From positions 3,059,559-3,123,558 of the forward strand of contig NC_009922.1 of the NCBI RefSeq assembly GCF_000018325.1: a stretch of DNA of 64,000 nucleotides, in the 5' to 3' direction. The notes under the pieces are model-generated. The model was not told the origin of the DNA. It did no database searches and saw only the letters and a list, made by a program, of their open reading frames with translations. Shown here one piece after another: positions 41,398 through 50,855 of the stretch (position 1 is the first letter of the stretch; every line of letters starts with the position of its first letter). The position numbers were made by a program, and so were the translations under genes. The DNA comes from Alkaliphilus oremlandii OhILAs (lineage in GTDB: Bacteria > Bacillota > Clostridia > Peptostreptococcales > Natronincolaceae).

Positions 41398-41829
41398 CTA
41401 ACCCCTTAGTTTAAATACCACGATACCAGCAATCATGATTAAGATACCCAATGGTTTTGTAAAGTCAAATTTAATTTGCGGGCTATCGAACAGTCCATAA
41501 ATATCAATCACTGTAGCGACGATCAATTGTGTTACCAGCAATATGGATACTGAAAAAGTAGCGCCCAACAGGGATATTCCTCTCATAACACTGTAGATTA
41601 TGATGACACCAAATGCTCCCCCTAATAAATAAAGCTTATTTACCTCGCCAATCCTTTTTAAGCTTCCATCACTCCATAGAACCATTGCTGCAATAGCAAC
41701 GATCAATCCCGTTGCATGTACGATTACTGTGGTTTCAAATAAGCCGACTTTATCACTGACACGGGTATTAAAAACACTTTGAAGACTAACAAAAATCCCT
41801 GCCAGAATTGAGAATATGATACCTAACAT
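41398..41829 (-). CDS. DMT-family transporter, YdcZ (DUF606) type
   Basis: A 143-residue inner-membrane protein with five hydrophobic segments. FSILAGIFVSLQSVFNTRVSDKVG at the start and LLVTQLIVATVIDIYGLF in the second half are typical of the short YdcZ proteins, which probably work as dimers. The substrate is not known. GGGGGTG lies 8 bases before the ATG. Confidence 0.85.
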   Translation of the reverse strand: MLGIIFSILAGIFVSLQSVFNTRVSDKVGLFETTVIVHATGLIVAIAAMVLWSDGSLKRIGEVNKLYLLGGAFGVIIIYSVMRGISLLGATFSVSILLVTQLIVATVIDIYGLFDSPQIKFDFTKPLGILIMIAGIVVFKLRG

Positions 41830-41910
41830 AAAATTCTACACCCCCCTAAAATATGGTACCTTCTATAAACATTCCCTTACGAGAATACCTTTGTTTTTAA
41901 AGACATTATA

Positions 41911-41948
41911 AAAACAGGGAAATTGTAGCTTTACAAATTCCCTGCTTG
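41911..41948 (-). terminator. Terminator of the dnaX-ybaB-recR operon
   Basis: On the minus strand CAGGGAATTTGTA and TACAATTTCCCTG form the stem, followed by TTTTTAT. It lies 60 bases after the recR stop. Confidence 0.8.
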
Positions 41949-42010
41949 TATATATTTTTTTACTTGCTTTAAGTCGTTTTCTTTGTCTAATAACAGGAAG
42001 CAACCAGGAT

Positions 42011-42610
42011 TTAAATCTCCCGTCTACCTTCCAGTGCCTTGGTTAATGTGACCTCATCTGCATATTCAAGGTCCCCACCGACTGGGATACCGTGAGCGAT
42101 TCTAGAAACCTTGATTCCCATTGGTTTTAGGAGCTTCGATAAATACATAGCTGTAGCTTCGCCTTCTATATTGGGATTCGTGGCAATAATCACTTCATCT
42201 GCGGACTGAGCAGATAAACGTACAAGAAGCTCTTTTATTTTAATATCCTCTGGGCCAATGCCTTCTAAAGGCGAGATGGCTCCGTGAAGCACATGGTAAT
42301 ATCCTTTAAATTCCTTTGTTCTTTCCATGGCCACTACATCTCTAGGATCCTCTACAACGCAGATTAATAAAGGGTCTCTTCTTTCATCACTACAGATATT
42401 ACATACCTCTTGGTCCGTAAGATTGGTACAGACCTTGCAGTATTTTATATTTTCCTTAGCCTTTACAATTGCATCCGCTAAATTATGTGCATCTTGTATG
42501 GGCATATTGATAACGTGAAAGGCTAATCTCTGAGCCGTCTTTCTTCCAATACCAGGAAGCTTTGTAAACTCTTCAATTAGCTGACTAATTGATGCCGAAT
42601 AATAGTTCAT
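42011..42610 (-). CDS. recR: Recombination mediator protein RecR
   Basis: A 199-residue protein that loads RecA with RecFO during recombinational repair. The N-terminal helix-hairpin-helix ([18 protein letters not shown]), the zinc finger [16 protein letters not shown], the Toprim domain ([19 protein letters not shown]) and the Walker-B-like C-terminus ([20 protein letters not shown]) are all present. It is the last gene of dnaX-ybaB-recR, the order seen in many Firmicutes. Confidence 0.97.
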   Translation of the reverse strand: MNYYSASISQLIEEFTKLPGIGRKTAQRLAFHVINMPIQDAHNLADAIVKAKENIKYCKVCTNLTDQEVCNICSDERRDPLLICVVEDPRDVVAMERTKEFKGYYHVLHGAISPLEGIGPEDIKIKELLVRLSAQSADEVIIATNPNIEGEATAMYLSKLLKPMGIKVSRIAHGIPVGGDLEYADEVTLTKALEGRREI

Positions 42611-42644
42611 AATCGATTACCCTCATTTCATTCGTTCGGGAAAT

Positions 42645-42989
42645 TTAGAATAATCCAGGCATATTCATTTTTCCTGTGATTTTACCCATTTCAGAAGACA
42701 TCATATCATCTGCCGCACGAATGGCTTCGTTCATAGCAGCCATAATTAAGTCTTCTAACATCTCTACATCATCAGGATCTACGACCTCTGGTTTAATACT
42801 GATTCCTACAATTTCCTTCTTACCTGTAATTTTAATACTAACAGCACCACCACCAGCACTTGTTTCAAGCACTTTTTGCTCTAGCTGCGCCTGTGTCTCT
42901 TCCATTTGCTTTTGCATTTTTTGTACTTGTTTCATCATGTTGTTCATATTCACTCCACCCATACCTGGGAAACCACCTTTTTTAGCCAT
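42645..42989 (-). CDS. YbaB/EbfC nucleoid-associated protein
   Basis: A 114-residue DNA-binding protein of the YbaB/EbfC family. [23 protein letters not shown] is the first helix and [25 protein letters not shown] the conserved beta region. It probably binds DNA as a dimer and is always linked to dnaX and recR. The N-terminus starts [12 protein letters not shown], with the usual Gly-rich stretch. GGAGG is present before the ATG. Confidence 0.95.
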   Translation of the reverse strand: MAKKGGFPGMGGVNMNNMMKQVQKMQKQMEETQAQLEQKVLETSAGGGAVSIKITGKKEIVGISIKPEVVDPDDVEMLEDLIMAAMNEAIRAADDMMSSEMGKITGKMNMPGLF

Positions 42990-43022
42990 AAAAAATTCCT
43001 CCTTATATATTATGATTCATTA

Positions 43023-44714
43023 TTAATCCTCTACGACTTCTAGTATATCTTGCATTTCCTTAGGCAATATTTCTTTGAGCTTTTCCAATGGATTGACTTC
43101 TTCCTGTTCTTTTACAATAAAAAGCTGATCCTCCATCACAAAGGAAAGCCTCACATTCTGCCCTGTAAGTCTTTTTATTATACCATTTATATATTCTTTT
43201 GTCTTTTCTTTATCTAAGGCTTCTCGATGGAATCCAAATCCATCCTTAAAGCCGATGATCAATACATCTTTGTCCAGCTTCACTAAATTTCCTTCCATTA
43301 AGAGAGCTTGGATCTGGGCTTTTTTCTCTTTTCGAAGTTCCTCTAAAATCTGCTGCCAGCTCTCCTTAAGGGCATCGAAATTTAGTGGTGCTCCACTATG
43401 AACAGGCTCTTCTGCCGTGCTTTCATTTGCATCCACCGATGGTGGAGAACTTTCTGGCTGTTTATATTCTTGCTTCTCCTCTATGGGTTGAGTCTTATGA
43501 CTGCTACGATTCTGTGGAGTAGAGATCTGGGACTTATTATAGTGGGGCTCTACTTTAATATTACCAGAAGCTAATTTCCTCTCTAAGTCTTGAACCCGCT
43601 CTATGAGCCCTTCCAAGGAGTCATCCAGCGCCTTGCTACATAGACCTACAATACCGATTTCTATTAAGGTCTTTGGCTGTGCCGAATATTTCAGCTTGCT
43701 TTCTATATCAGAAAGGTTATAAATGAAGGACGTTATTTGATTGATGGTAAATAAAGCGCCCTGCTGACGAAGTCTATCCTGTCTCTCTTCTGGTAGCGTC
43801 AATAGTTCATCCAGCTGTACATTCATTTTCGCCAGCAAAATGCTTCTAAAATGGCTGATAATGTCCTTCATCAGTATCCCTGCATCCTTCCCCTCCATAA
43901 GAATGTCGTTAATAAGGGTCAGGACACTGGAGGTATCCTTTGCTGCAATTTTATCCACTAAATCAAATATAAATTCATAATTAACCATTCCCAATATATT
44001 GACTACGTTCGTATATGTTAATGTATCTTCCGTATAGGATATGCATTGCTCTAAAATACTGAGAGCATCTCGAAGTGCGCCATCTGAATTCAGAGCGATT
44101 AGCCGAAGGGCCTCCTCTTCAGTTTTTATACCAATATCTTCACAGATGGATTCCAGCCTCTTCATTATATCATTGATTCTCACTGGTTTAAAATCAAACC
44201 TTTGACATCTAGATAATATGGTTGCTGGTATTTTATGCGGCTCCGTGGTTGCTAATATGAATATAACATAGCTAGGTGGCTCTTCTAGAGTTTTCAGCAA
44301 TGCATTGAAGGCTCCTGTACTCAGCATATGAACCTCATCGATGATATAGATTTTATACTTGCCTTTGGATGGCGGATATTTCACATTTTCTCTAATTTCT
44401 CGCACATTATCTACGCCATTGTTAGAAGCAGCATCGATTTCAATAACATCCATTATATTTTCAGTTAGGATTCCCTCACATACTTCACATTGGTTACAGG
44501 GATTAGCATCTTCAGCACTCAGACAGTTCACTGCCCTAGCAAATATTTTAGCTGTCGACGTTTTACCCGTTCCTCTCGTACCAGTAAAAAGGTAGGCATG
44601 GGCAATATTAGAAGAACTTATTTGGTTTTTTAAAATTGTGATGACTTGATCTTGACCAATTACGTCTTCAAAAACCTTTGGTCGAAATCGTCTGTATAAT
44701 GCTTTGTAGGACAT
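43023..44714 (-). CDS. dnaX: DNA polymerase III subunit gamma/tau
   Basis: A 563-residue clamp-loader ATPase. SYKALYRRFRPKVFEDVIGQ starts the protein; Walker A is GTRGTGKTSTA, the zinc module is CLSAEDANPCNQCEVC, Walker B is IYIIDEVHML, and the SRC motif is LSRCQRFDF. The C-terminal tau part (from about residue 375) is variable. I found no sign of the programmed frameshift used in E. coli. GAAGGTG is before the ATG. Confidence 0.97.
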   Translation of the reverse strand: MSYKALYRRFRPKVFEDVIGQDQVITILKNQISSSNIAHAYLFTGTRGTGKTSTAKIFARAVNCLSAEDANPCNQCEVCEGILTENIMDVIEIDAASNNGVDNVREIRENVKYPPSKGKYKIYIIDEVHMLSTGAFNALLKTLEEPPSYVIFILATTEPHKIPATILSRCQRFDFKPVRINDIMKRLESICEDIGIKTEEEALRLIALNSDGALRDALSILEQCISYTEDTLTYTNVVNILGMVNYEFIFDLVDKIAAKDTSSVLTLINDILMEGKDAGILMKDIISHFRSILLAKMNVQLDELLTLPEERQDRLRQQGALFTINQITSFIYNLSDIESKLKYSAQPKTLIEIGIVGLCSKALDDSLEGLIERVQDLERKLASGNIKVEPHYNKSQISTPQNRSSHKTQPIEEKQEYKQPESSPPSVDANESTAEEPVHSGAPLNFDALKESWQQILEELRKEKKAQIQALLMEGNLVKLDKDVLIIGFKDGFGFHREALDKEKTKEYINGIIKRLTGQNVRLSFVMEDQLFIVKEQEEVNPLEKLKEILPKEMQDILEVVED

Positions 44715-44797
44715 TGTTTCACCTTCATTTCTCTTTCTTTTACTAGTATTACCTTATAGATAACTCCTTACAATGTCAATCCTAAATATTTCAAAAT

Positions 44798-45925
44798 CTA
44801 TTTTTTTCTGAACTGTAAAAAAGAAACCTTCTCTTTTGTTATTACCACAAATATTTCTTCCGATAATCCATAGCTCTTTAAGATATCGCTGGGATAGGGA
44901 TATTCCAGTATGATATTTCCTTCTTTTCCTACTCTAAACACGGTTCTTAGGGAATATGCAATGATATCATTTTTAAAATTATCGATGCCTAGAATCTCAT
45001 CCTTTACCTTCAACTCTCCCATGGATTTTCCGCTATAATCTATGGTTTTAATTTTATTTCCACCATTGGAGTAGATAATGCTGTTTTTATTGTGATCCTC
45101 TGTATAAAAGGTCATATAGTCTGTGTTGCTTTTACTGACATGGGATAGTTTCCCTTTAAACTCAGTTTCCCATTTGATCTTATTGTTTTTATCCATGCTA
45201 AATATATTGCTTTCATCAAAGACTAACAAATCTCCATTCTTATTAAAAAAGACATGAATTATAATATTGTTTTTAAAGTTTTCTATGCCGAGCAAGTTTC
45301 CTTTTAAATCATAGATCGATAGATTATTTTCCAAGCGTTCTCCATTGGTACCAATGGTACTGATGGCGACTTTATCATTTGATTTCGATATCGCTAAGCC
45401 CGTTACCATTCCTTCCGATAAAGTAATCTCACTACTTTTACTTCCGTTTTCATCCAATATGGTGATGTACTGTATTGGTCCTTCTACATTGTGATAAATG
45501 ACAGCATAATTGTTGTCGCATACATTGATATTGCTGTAGGGCCTTGCTAAGGTGTTTTTATATATCATTTCACCTTTTTTATTAATTCGAATTACCTGAT
45601 TCTTAGCTTCGTCTACGACAAATATACTATCGGCGCTTGTCTTAATGGTTGGCCGATGGATGCTCAGATTTGCACTCCATAGCTGTTCCCCTTTGTAATT
45701 GTAGTAAATCAAGATTCCTTCCCAATATTGTAGCAGTCCATTATCTAGCTTTTCATAAATAATTTGACTGCTATGGGTCGTTTCTATTTCGTTGATTAAA
45801 GATATTGTTCCTTTCTCTGTACCAAAGATTTTTCCTTTTAAGTACTCGATGGTTCTAGGATTTGCCACCGCTATTATCCCCAATAGGACTATTGCAATCA
45901 TCAATATTCTTCTTTTATTCTGCAT
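44798..45925 (-). CDS. DUF5711-type membrane-anchored beta-propeller protein
   Basis: A 375-residue protein with one N-terminal membrane helix (ILMIAIVLLGIIAVA) and a large extracellular region of beta-propeller-like repeats (LLQYWEGILIYYNYKGEQLWSANL, VVDEAKNQVIRINKKGEMIYKN). This matches the DUF5711 pattern of clostridial proteins encoded near dnaX or the origin. Function unknown. GAGGAG is 7 bases before ATG 45925; ATG 45940 has no site. The parS candidate at 45949-45964 lies 24 bases upstream. Confidence 0.72.
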   Translation of the reverse strand: MQNKRRILMIAIVLLGIIAVANPRTIEYLKGKIFGTEKGTISLINEIETTHSSQIIYEKLDNGLLQYWEGILIYYNYKGEQLWSANLSIHRPTIKTSADSIFVVDEAKNQVIRINKKGEMIYKNTLARPYSNINVCDNNYAVIYHNVEGPIQYITILDENGSKSSEITLSEGMVTGLAISKSNDKVAISTIGTNGERLENNLSIYDLKGNLLGIENFKNNIIIHVFFNKNGDLLVFDESNIFSMDKNNKIKWETEFKGKLSHVSKSNTDYMTFYTEDHNKNSIIYSNGGNKIKTIDYSGKSMGELKVKDEILGIDNFKNDIIAYSLRTVFRVGKEGNIILEYPYPSDILKSYGLSEEIFVVITKEKVSFLQFRKK

Positions 45926-45948
45926 TGAAAATCTCCTCATAAATTTTT

Positions 45949-45964
45949 TGTTTCACATGAAACA
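45949..45964. other. parS centromere site, 15/16 match
   Basis: TGTTTCACATGAAACA differs from the ParB consensus TGTTTCACGTGAAACA at one position. ParA and ParB are encoded at 54.3-56.0 kb, and sites like this usually cluster around the origin. Confidence 0.82.
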
Positions 45965-46185
45965 TATCTACAAATCTACTCTTATATACTTATAATATTC
46001 CATATATTTTATAAAAATCCTCCATGACTTTTTTCTCTTTTAAGCCTTCTTTCTCTGCATATTTAAAAAATTGGAAGCAATATTCTTATATTTTCTGTAT
46101 TAGAAAGTCTATTTAGGAAAAGCTAATGGTAGTTACTGCTCTTCTATTGTTGGGCATATCTCTTATTAGTTGAAGGAGGAATTCT

Positions 46186-46779
46186 ATGTTATTATCCAAT
46201 TTGCAAAAATATGATTCTTTGAATATTGATTCGCCCATGGCATCCGTAGATTTTAGTATTATGCTCTCTAAATATATTGATCTGTACTATAAGCCTCCAT
46301 TTAAAGACTTTGTTATTCTTTGCATTGGAACAGATCGCTCCACTGGAGATTCTTTAGGTCCCATTATTGGTCATAAACTCACAAGTTCAATTGAAAGGTA
46401 TGCCGGGTTTTATGTATATGGTACTTTAGATCATCCCGTTCATGCAAAAAACTTACAGGAGAAGATCGACTTTATATACAATACCCTAGATCATCCTTTC
46501 GTTTTAGCTATTGATGCTTGTTTAGGAAAGATCGATCGAATTGGCTTTATTTCCGTAGGAAACGGTCCTTTAAAGCCCGGTGCAGGCGTCAACAAAACCC
46601 TACCACCTGTAGGAGATATCAACATCACTGGTATTGTAAATCTATCTGGATATATGGAATACATGGTATTACAAAATACCAGACTAAGTCTCGTAATGAA
46701 AATGGCGGATACCTTGGTAAATTCAATTAAATATTCTATCTGGAAATTGAATCAACAAAGATTGTTCTTAGAAAACTAA
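46186..46779 (+). CDS. yyaC: Spore protease-like protein YyaC (DUF1256)
   Basis: A 197-residue protein of the YyaC family, related in fold to the Gpr spore protease. The DUF1256 signature is visible in ILCIGTDRSTGDSLGPIIGHKL and AIDACLGKIDRIGFISVGNGPLKPGAGVNKTLPPVGDINITGIVN. It is confined to endospore formers and often lies near the origin. The gene supports sporulation ability. GAAGGAGG is 6 bases before the ATG. Confidence 0.92.
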   Translation: MLLSNLQKYDSLNIDSPMASVDFSIMLSKYIDLYYKPPFKDFVILCIGTDRSTGDSLGPIIGHKLTSSIERYAGFYVYGTLDHPVHAKNLQEKIDFIYNTLDHPFVLAIDACLGKIDRIGFISVGNGPLKPGAGVNKTLPPVGDINITGIVNLSGYMEYMVLQNTRLSLVMKMADTLVNSIKYSIWKLNQQRLFLEN

Positions 46780-46818
46780 GACATTCTATTCGTTATAAAA
46801 AATTACATAATTTCCTTA

Positions 46819-46873
46819 ACAAAAAAGATAAGAAGAAAGGAATCGTATAAATTCTCTTCTTCTTATCTTTTTC
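46819..46873. terminator. Bidirectional terminator
   Basis: AAAAAAGATAAGAAGA and TCTTCTTATCTTTTT form a long stem between yyaC and the convergent vanXY gene, with A and T runs on each side. Confidence 0.85.
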
Positions 46874-46936
46874 GATTTATTTTTAAAGTTCTTGGAGATT
46901 CTTTTTATAGTATCCATTCATTATTTATTGTTGCAT

Positions 46937-47704
46937 TTAACTACAGTTTTTAAATAAGGTTATAATAAATCCATCCTGATTGTTTCCAGATACCTCATAT
47001 TTAGAATCGTCTTCAATATAAAAGGTCTGTACATCCTCCGTTGACTTTACAAAAAATAGTTGTATTAAATTATTTTCATCTTTATATTTAAAACTATGCT
47101 CTATGGATGTATAGTTTTTTATAAAATCATGATACTCTTCCAATGCAAAACCCTTTTCTTCTATTATCACACTATGAGGATACCCCACATAACGAAAATG
47201 CCAGGGTTCTTTTGATATTCCTGTGATACTTTCCTTTCCCTCTTTATACCGCTCTATGAATCCACATTTTTTTGCTTCTTCTCTAAATTTATTGAACACG
47301 CCATTGTACGGAAAATCCGGACATATAAAATCTATGTCTCTCTTATTTTCTCCCAAATCAATAGCCATTCCACTTTGATGCTCGCTTTCGTCTGGCTTCG
47401 CTACAAACTGTTGTGTAAATTCCAACCCATTGTCTCTAACGGAACTTTTGTATAAGTCTATTTGCTCTCTTCTTGAGCGAAATCCGCTAACTGGAATAAT
47501 TCTGTCCTCTGAGTTGATTTTATTGAGTATATATTGAAGTGCCTTCGCCGTATTTTTATTGATGAAATGTTCACTCAAGCAATTCCCTATGGGTGTAAGA
47601 TCCTTTATAATTTCTTCCTCCTTGATTTGAATCGGATGTTTTTGATTGATTAATATCAAATTTCCTCTATAAATATCCTTGCTTCTTAGCACTATCCTTT
47701 TCAT
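46937..47704 (-). CDS. vanXY: VanXY-type D,D-dipeptidase/carboxypeptidase
   Basis: A 255-residue M15-family zinc peptidase that removes D-Ala-D-Ala ends so that altered precursors dominate. The zinc motif is SEHQSGMAIDLG, and the catalytic Glu and third ligand are in EPWHFRYVGYPH. Residues 75-105 have the VSGFRSRREQIDLYK motif. No signal peptide is seen, so the enzyme is cytoplasmic like VanXY proteins and unlike membrane-bound VanY. About 70 C-terminal residues beyond the catalytic domain are unusual. It lies 3 bases after the ligase gene, so translation is probably coupled. Confidence 0.83.
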   Translation of the reverse strand: MKRIVLRSKDIYRGNLILINQKHPIQIKEEEIIKDLTPIGNCLSEHFINKNTAKALQYILNKINSEDRIIPVSGFRSRREQIDLYKSSVRDNGLEFTQQFVAKPDESEHQSGMAIDLGENKRDIDFICPDFPYNGVFNKFREEAKKCGFIERYKEGKESITGISKEPWHFRYVGYPHSVIIEEKGFALEEYHDFIKNYTSIEHSFKYKDENNLIQLFFVKSTEDVQTFYIEDDSKYEVSGNNQDGFIITLFKNCS

Positions 47705-47707
47705 AAG

Positions 47708-48757
47708 TTACCTCTGCATTCCTAAGTCAATCAACTTGTCCAATATATCTCTATAGGCTATTCCTGCATGAAGCAGCATATTGGGAAATCGACTTCCCGT
47801 AGTAAATCCTGGTAGTGTATTTACTTCGTTAAAAACAATTCTATGGTTTTTGTCTACAAATAAATCCACCCTTGAAAGACCACTGCATCCTAAAGCTTTA
47901 TAGATCCCCTTTCCAATTTCTTTTATCCTTTCACTGAGGTCCTGATCAATCCTTGCCGGTAAATGGATCTTAGAATTCTGTAAGGTATATTTTTCTGTAA
48001 AATCAAAAAATCCATTGGGCACTTCGATCTCATCCACTGTACCAACAATTAGATCGTCATTCCCTAAAATGGCACATCCCACTTCAAATCCCTCTATATT
48101 TTCTTCTAATACGACTTTACCATCCAGCTTCAGTGCCGCCTCTATTCCACCCATTAAATCACTATGATTCTCTGCCTTCGTTATACCTATGGAAGAGCCT
48201 TCTCTAGAGGGTTTAACGTAGATAGGGTATCCTACATTCTCTGCGAACTTGTTGATTTCATCTTCTTTTGTTCGGTTATCTATGGCTATACTTTGAGGGA
48301 CATCAAAGCCTGCATATTGAACAATTTTATGAGCGTAGTCCTTATCGATACAAATAGAGCTTGCTGCTACATCACATCCAACATAAGGAATTCCTGTGAT
48401 TTCAAACAGCCCTTGGAGCGTTCCATCTTCTCCATTCCTGCCATGAAGTACAGGAAACACAATATCTATTTGGGTGTGTACAAATTCATTTGGATGGATT
48501 TCAATGATTTTTCGATCCCCCTTATTAGGAGAGAGCATGATTTGTCGGCAGCTACCATCTAAAAACCATGTGTTTTCCTTGATTTTATCTAAAGTGCCAT
48601 TATATCGAAGCCACTTTCCGTCTCTGGTAATGCCTATTTTTATTACATCATATTTTTCTATATCTAAGTTTTCCATAACAGCACTTGCCGATTTTAATGA
48701 TACTTCATACTCTGAGGATTCCCCTCCAAAAATTACAGCTACAACGATCTTTCCCAC
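47708..48757 (-). CDS. VanG/VanC-like D-alanine-D-serine (or D-Ala) ligase
   Basis: A 349-residue ATP-grasp ligase. IFGGESSEYEVSLKSASAVM, PVLHGRNGEDGTLQGLFEITGIPYVG, VKPSREGSSIGI and FNEVNTLPGFTTGSRFP are Ddl/Van family motifs. EVGCAILGNDDLIVGTVDEIEVPNGFFDFTEKY resembles VanG/VanC, in which D-Ser is the second substrate; the neighbours vanW and vanXY support a resistance-type ligase. The final substrate cannot be settled by eye, and a D-Ala-D-Ala ligase remains possible. GTG start with AAGGAGG 7 bases upstream. Confidence 0.82.
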   Translation of the reverse strand: MGKIVVAVIFGGESSEYEVSLKSASAVMENLDIEKYDVIKIGITRDGKWLRYNGTLDKIKENTWFLDGSCRQIMLSPNKGDRKIIEIHPNEFVHTQIDIVFPVLHGRNGEDGTLQGLFEITGIPYVGCDVAASSICIDKDYAHKIVQYAGFDVPQSIAIDNRTKEDEINKFAENVGYPIYVKPSREGSSIGITKAENHSDLMGGIEAALKLDGKVVLEENIEGFEVGCAILGNDDLIVGTVDEIEVPNGFFDFTEKYTLQNSKIHLPARIDQDLSERIKEIGKGIYKALGCSGLSRVDLFVDKNHRIVFNEVNTLPGFTTGSRFPNMLLHAGIAYRDILDKLIDLGMQR

Positions 48758-48772
48758 ACTTCTTCCTCCTTA

Positions 48773-49588
48773 TTAAATCGGGCCTATTTCTGACTCGATA
48801 TCGTATCGAATTTCATATTTATTGTTTAGAACCAGTTCCTTAGAAACGATTTCTCCGTTAAATTGCCCATACCCAACTTTATATATTTCATTATATCGAT
48901 AGATTTTTCCATTTTCCCTTGCATATCTTAAATTTTCACTCTCAACAGTATATAGAACGTCTTGAGGTTTGTTACTTACAATGGTTCCATGTATAAAATC
49001 TTCATCAAATTCAACTAAAACTTGAAAGGTTTCTTCCGTTTCATTTTTTACTTTCAAATCCAACCAACCTTCTGCAATCGTAGCATCAACTCCAACGGGT
49101 ATATCCCCCTTAGGCTGGGGTATGGTTTCTGCTGAATGAGGGTTTCTTTCCACTACAGTAAGAGGTGTATGGAGGAATACCCAAAATAATAAATTACTGA
49201 TTTGACAAAGGCCACCACCTTCAACGGAAGTGATTTCATTGTTCACCATAGCCAATCCCTTTTTATATTTTCCATATTTCTCTGCATTTTTCGCCAGCAT
49301 CCAGAAAGAAAAAGTTTCATTGGGCTCTATGATAACTTTATGAATGGTTTTAGCAACCAACTTCAGGTTGTCCACCTTATTGAGCTGATATTGAATGTCA
49401 TAGCCACTTTCCGTATTTACCATCTTTGATTTTGTTGTAAAAACTTGATGTTCTAATATGTTATGAGCCTTTTTAGTCGCATATTGATTGGCATCCAGCT
49501 TCATACCGATATAAAAGAAAACCTTCCTCTGAAGTTTTCTTATGGGTAAGAGGTAAGGAAATCTCTCCGTTAATCGTTTTGTTCTCAT
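48773..49588 (-). CDS. vanW: VanW-family protein
   Basis: A 271-residue protein with the VanW core: IEPNETFSFWMLAKNAEKYGKYKKGLAMVNNEI, then the invariant GGGLCQISNLLFWVFLHTPLTVVERNPHS. VanW occurs in vanB and vanG clusters, function unknown. It heads the vanW-ligase-vanXY unit, 15 bases before the ligase gene. GGAGG lies 11 bases before ATG 49588; a TTG at 49606 includes that site and is less likely. The 434-base space up to 50022 is AT-rich with no gene. Confidence 0.85.
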   Translation of the reverse strand: MRTKRLTERFPYLLPIRKLQRKVFFYIGMKLDANQYATKKAHNILEHQVFTTKSKMVNTESGYDIQYQLNKVDNLKLVAKTIHKVIIEPNETFSFWMLAKNAEKYGKYKKGLAMVNNEITSVEGGGLCQISNLLFWVFLHTPLTVVERNPHSAETIPQPKGDIPVGVDATIAEGWLDLKVKNETEETFQVLVEFDEDFIHGTIVSNKPQDVLYTVESENLRYARENGKIYRYNEIYKVGYGQFNGEIVSKELVLNNKYEIRYDIESEIGPI

Positions 49589-49985
49589 ATTGTGCACTAC
49601 CTCCAAAACTTATTTATTACTTAACATGTGTCGTTATTTAAATTCTATACAAAAATTCCTAAAATACAGTGGTCATAAACCTTAAATTTTTCTTACAATT
49701 TAAATATTGCTAGGGTTTGTTTCTTACTACGAATATAAACGAATAAATACTTAAGATTAAATATACCGATTAAAATATATAGAATTATCTGAAAAATATT
49801 ATTGTATTGTTATATTAAAAATGATATTTTTATAATATACGTAGCCTTATCTATACATTTCTAAATTTAAAATCAGTTGTTCTCTAAAATTAACCTATTT
49901 ACTTTATAAAAATACATGGTATTATAAACAATCCATAATGTTCAATGGAATTATAGGGGTAAAAAATGATGAAAGGAAAGGAGGG

Positions 49986-50012
49986 TATGATTTAGTTTAT
50001 AGCTAAATCATA
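49986..50012. promoter_or_regulatory. Inverted repeat ahead of the membrane-protein gene
   Basis: TATGATTTAG and CTAAATCATA are perfect 10-bp arms with a 7-base loop. The first arm lies directly behind AGGAGGG and includes ATG ATT TAG, a start followed by a stop. It may be a translational or regulatory hairpin for the gene at 50023. Confidence 0.4.
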
Positions 50013-50022
50013 CAAGGTTTAT

Positions 50023-50676
50023 ATGATTTATTACTTTTTAATACCTATTATGTTGCTTCCTATATTGGCTTATACATTTTATAATCTTTTCAACAAGAAT
50101 GAATTGTTTAATTCCACTGATGATTTTATTATAAAGTGCCGTGAAAACAATATCATAACTACGATTAGTTTAATTGCATCAATGTTGTGCCTTTGTTACT
50201 TAATATTTTGCATTAAGGTTACTATGGATAACATAAATGGGCTATCCTATAAAGGAATTCATATAAGCCTGTTGGATTTATTAGTTCCGAATAAATTTAA
50301 TTCTTTGATAGAATCTTTTTCAAATAATATTAGAGATCATATATTTGAACTTTCGTATTTATATGCTGCACGTGAAAATTTATTTTCTTCATTTTATTCA
50401 ATTTTGTTTGTTTTTATAGGACTCTATTTTTACTTTATTAATTCTAGATTTGTATATATTAAAAAGGATGGAATTGTTAGGCTAGGAAAGTTCTATCCAT
50501 GGAATGTAAATAAACTACATCGGTGGGAAAAGATTTTTAGTAGATATATTTTAAATGCTAATGTTGTAGATGTTAATGGAAGGTCTTTAATTATAAGTTT
50601 TATCGTCCATAAGGACAGTAAAAATGCTTTAGAAACGTTAATTAATCCGGAGTGTTTTACTAATAATTTTGACTAA
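50023..50676 (+). CDS. Hypothetical polytopic membrane protein
   Basis: A 217-residue protein with hydrophobic segments at 1-24, 48-70 and 127-148 (FYSILFVFIGLYFYF) and a polar C-terminal domain of about 65 residues (VYIKKDGIVRLGKFYPWNVNKLHRWEKIF). The final part, resembling a PH-like or DUF5673-type fold, is only a suggestion. I do not recognise the family. The ribosome site is weak (AAGG), but a stronger GGAGGG lies further upstream by a hairpin. It converges on an IS fragment. Confidence 0.55.
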   Translation: MIYYFLIPIMLLPILAYTFYNLFNKNELFNSTDDFIIKCRENNIITTISLIASMLCLCYLIFCIKVTMDNINGLSYKGIHISLLDLLVPNKFNSLIESFSNNIRDHIFELSYLYAARENLFSSFYSILFVFIGLYFYFINSRFVYIKKDGIVRLGKFYPWNVNKLHRWEKIFSRYILNANVVDVNGRSLIISFIVHKDSKNALETLINPECFTNNFD

Positions 50677-50855
50677 ATGATAAGAAATCTAAAGGTCGTA
50701 TATTGTACGTTAGACATAATCCTAAGCTGGGCTAAGCCTCTGATCGATCTTTTATCCTTGCAGGCTTCGACCAACTCTTTAGAAGTATACTCGTTGCTTT
50801 GAACACTATGTAAAATCAAACCAGTTTTTGATCTCCTATAATCCTTAAGTGCCAA
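50673..50855 (-). pseudogene. IS3-family transposase (OrfB) fragment
   Basis: The frame encodes MALKDYRRSKTGLILHSVQSNEYTSKELVEACKDK, close to the LIxHSDQGxQYTSxEF motif of IS3/IS150 OrfB integrases. The DDE aspartate (HSDQG) is replaced by Val, and only about 35 residues remain. A dead insertion-sequence relic. The 270 bases up to 51125 hold a GC-rich dyad GAATGCC/GGCATTC at 50952-50974 that is of unknown meaning. Confidence 0.6.

Noticed and set aside
43023..44714. Programmed dnaX frameshift for gamma subunit
   Set aside because: I see no AAAAAAG slippery run with a following stem in the expected place.
44715..44797. SRP (scRNA) gene ahead of dnaX, as in Bacillus
   Set aside because: The gap is only 83 bases and shows no GNAR/GGAA-type SRP core.
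47708..48757. Plain housekeeping Ddl
   Set aside because: The neighbours vanW and vanXY and the VanG/VanC-like segment before the ATP-grasp core favour a Van-type ligase, though D-Ala specificity is not excluded.
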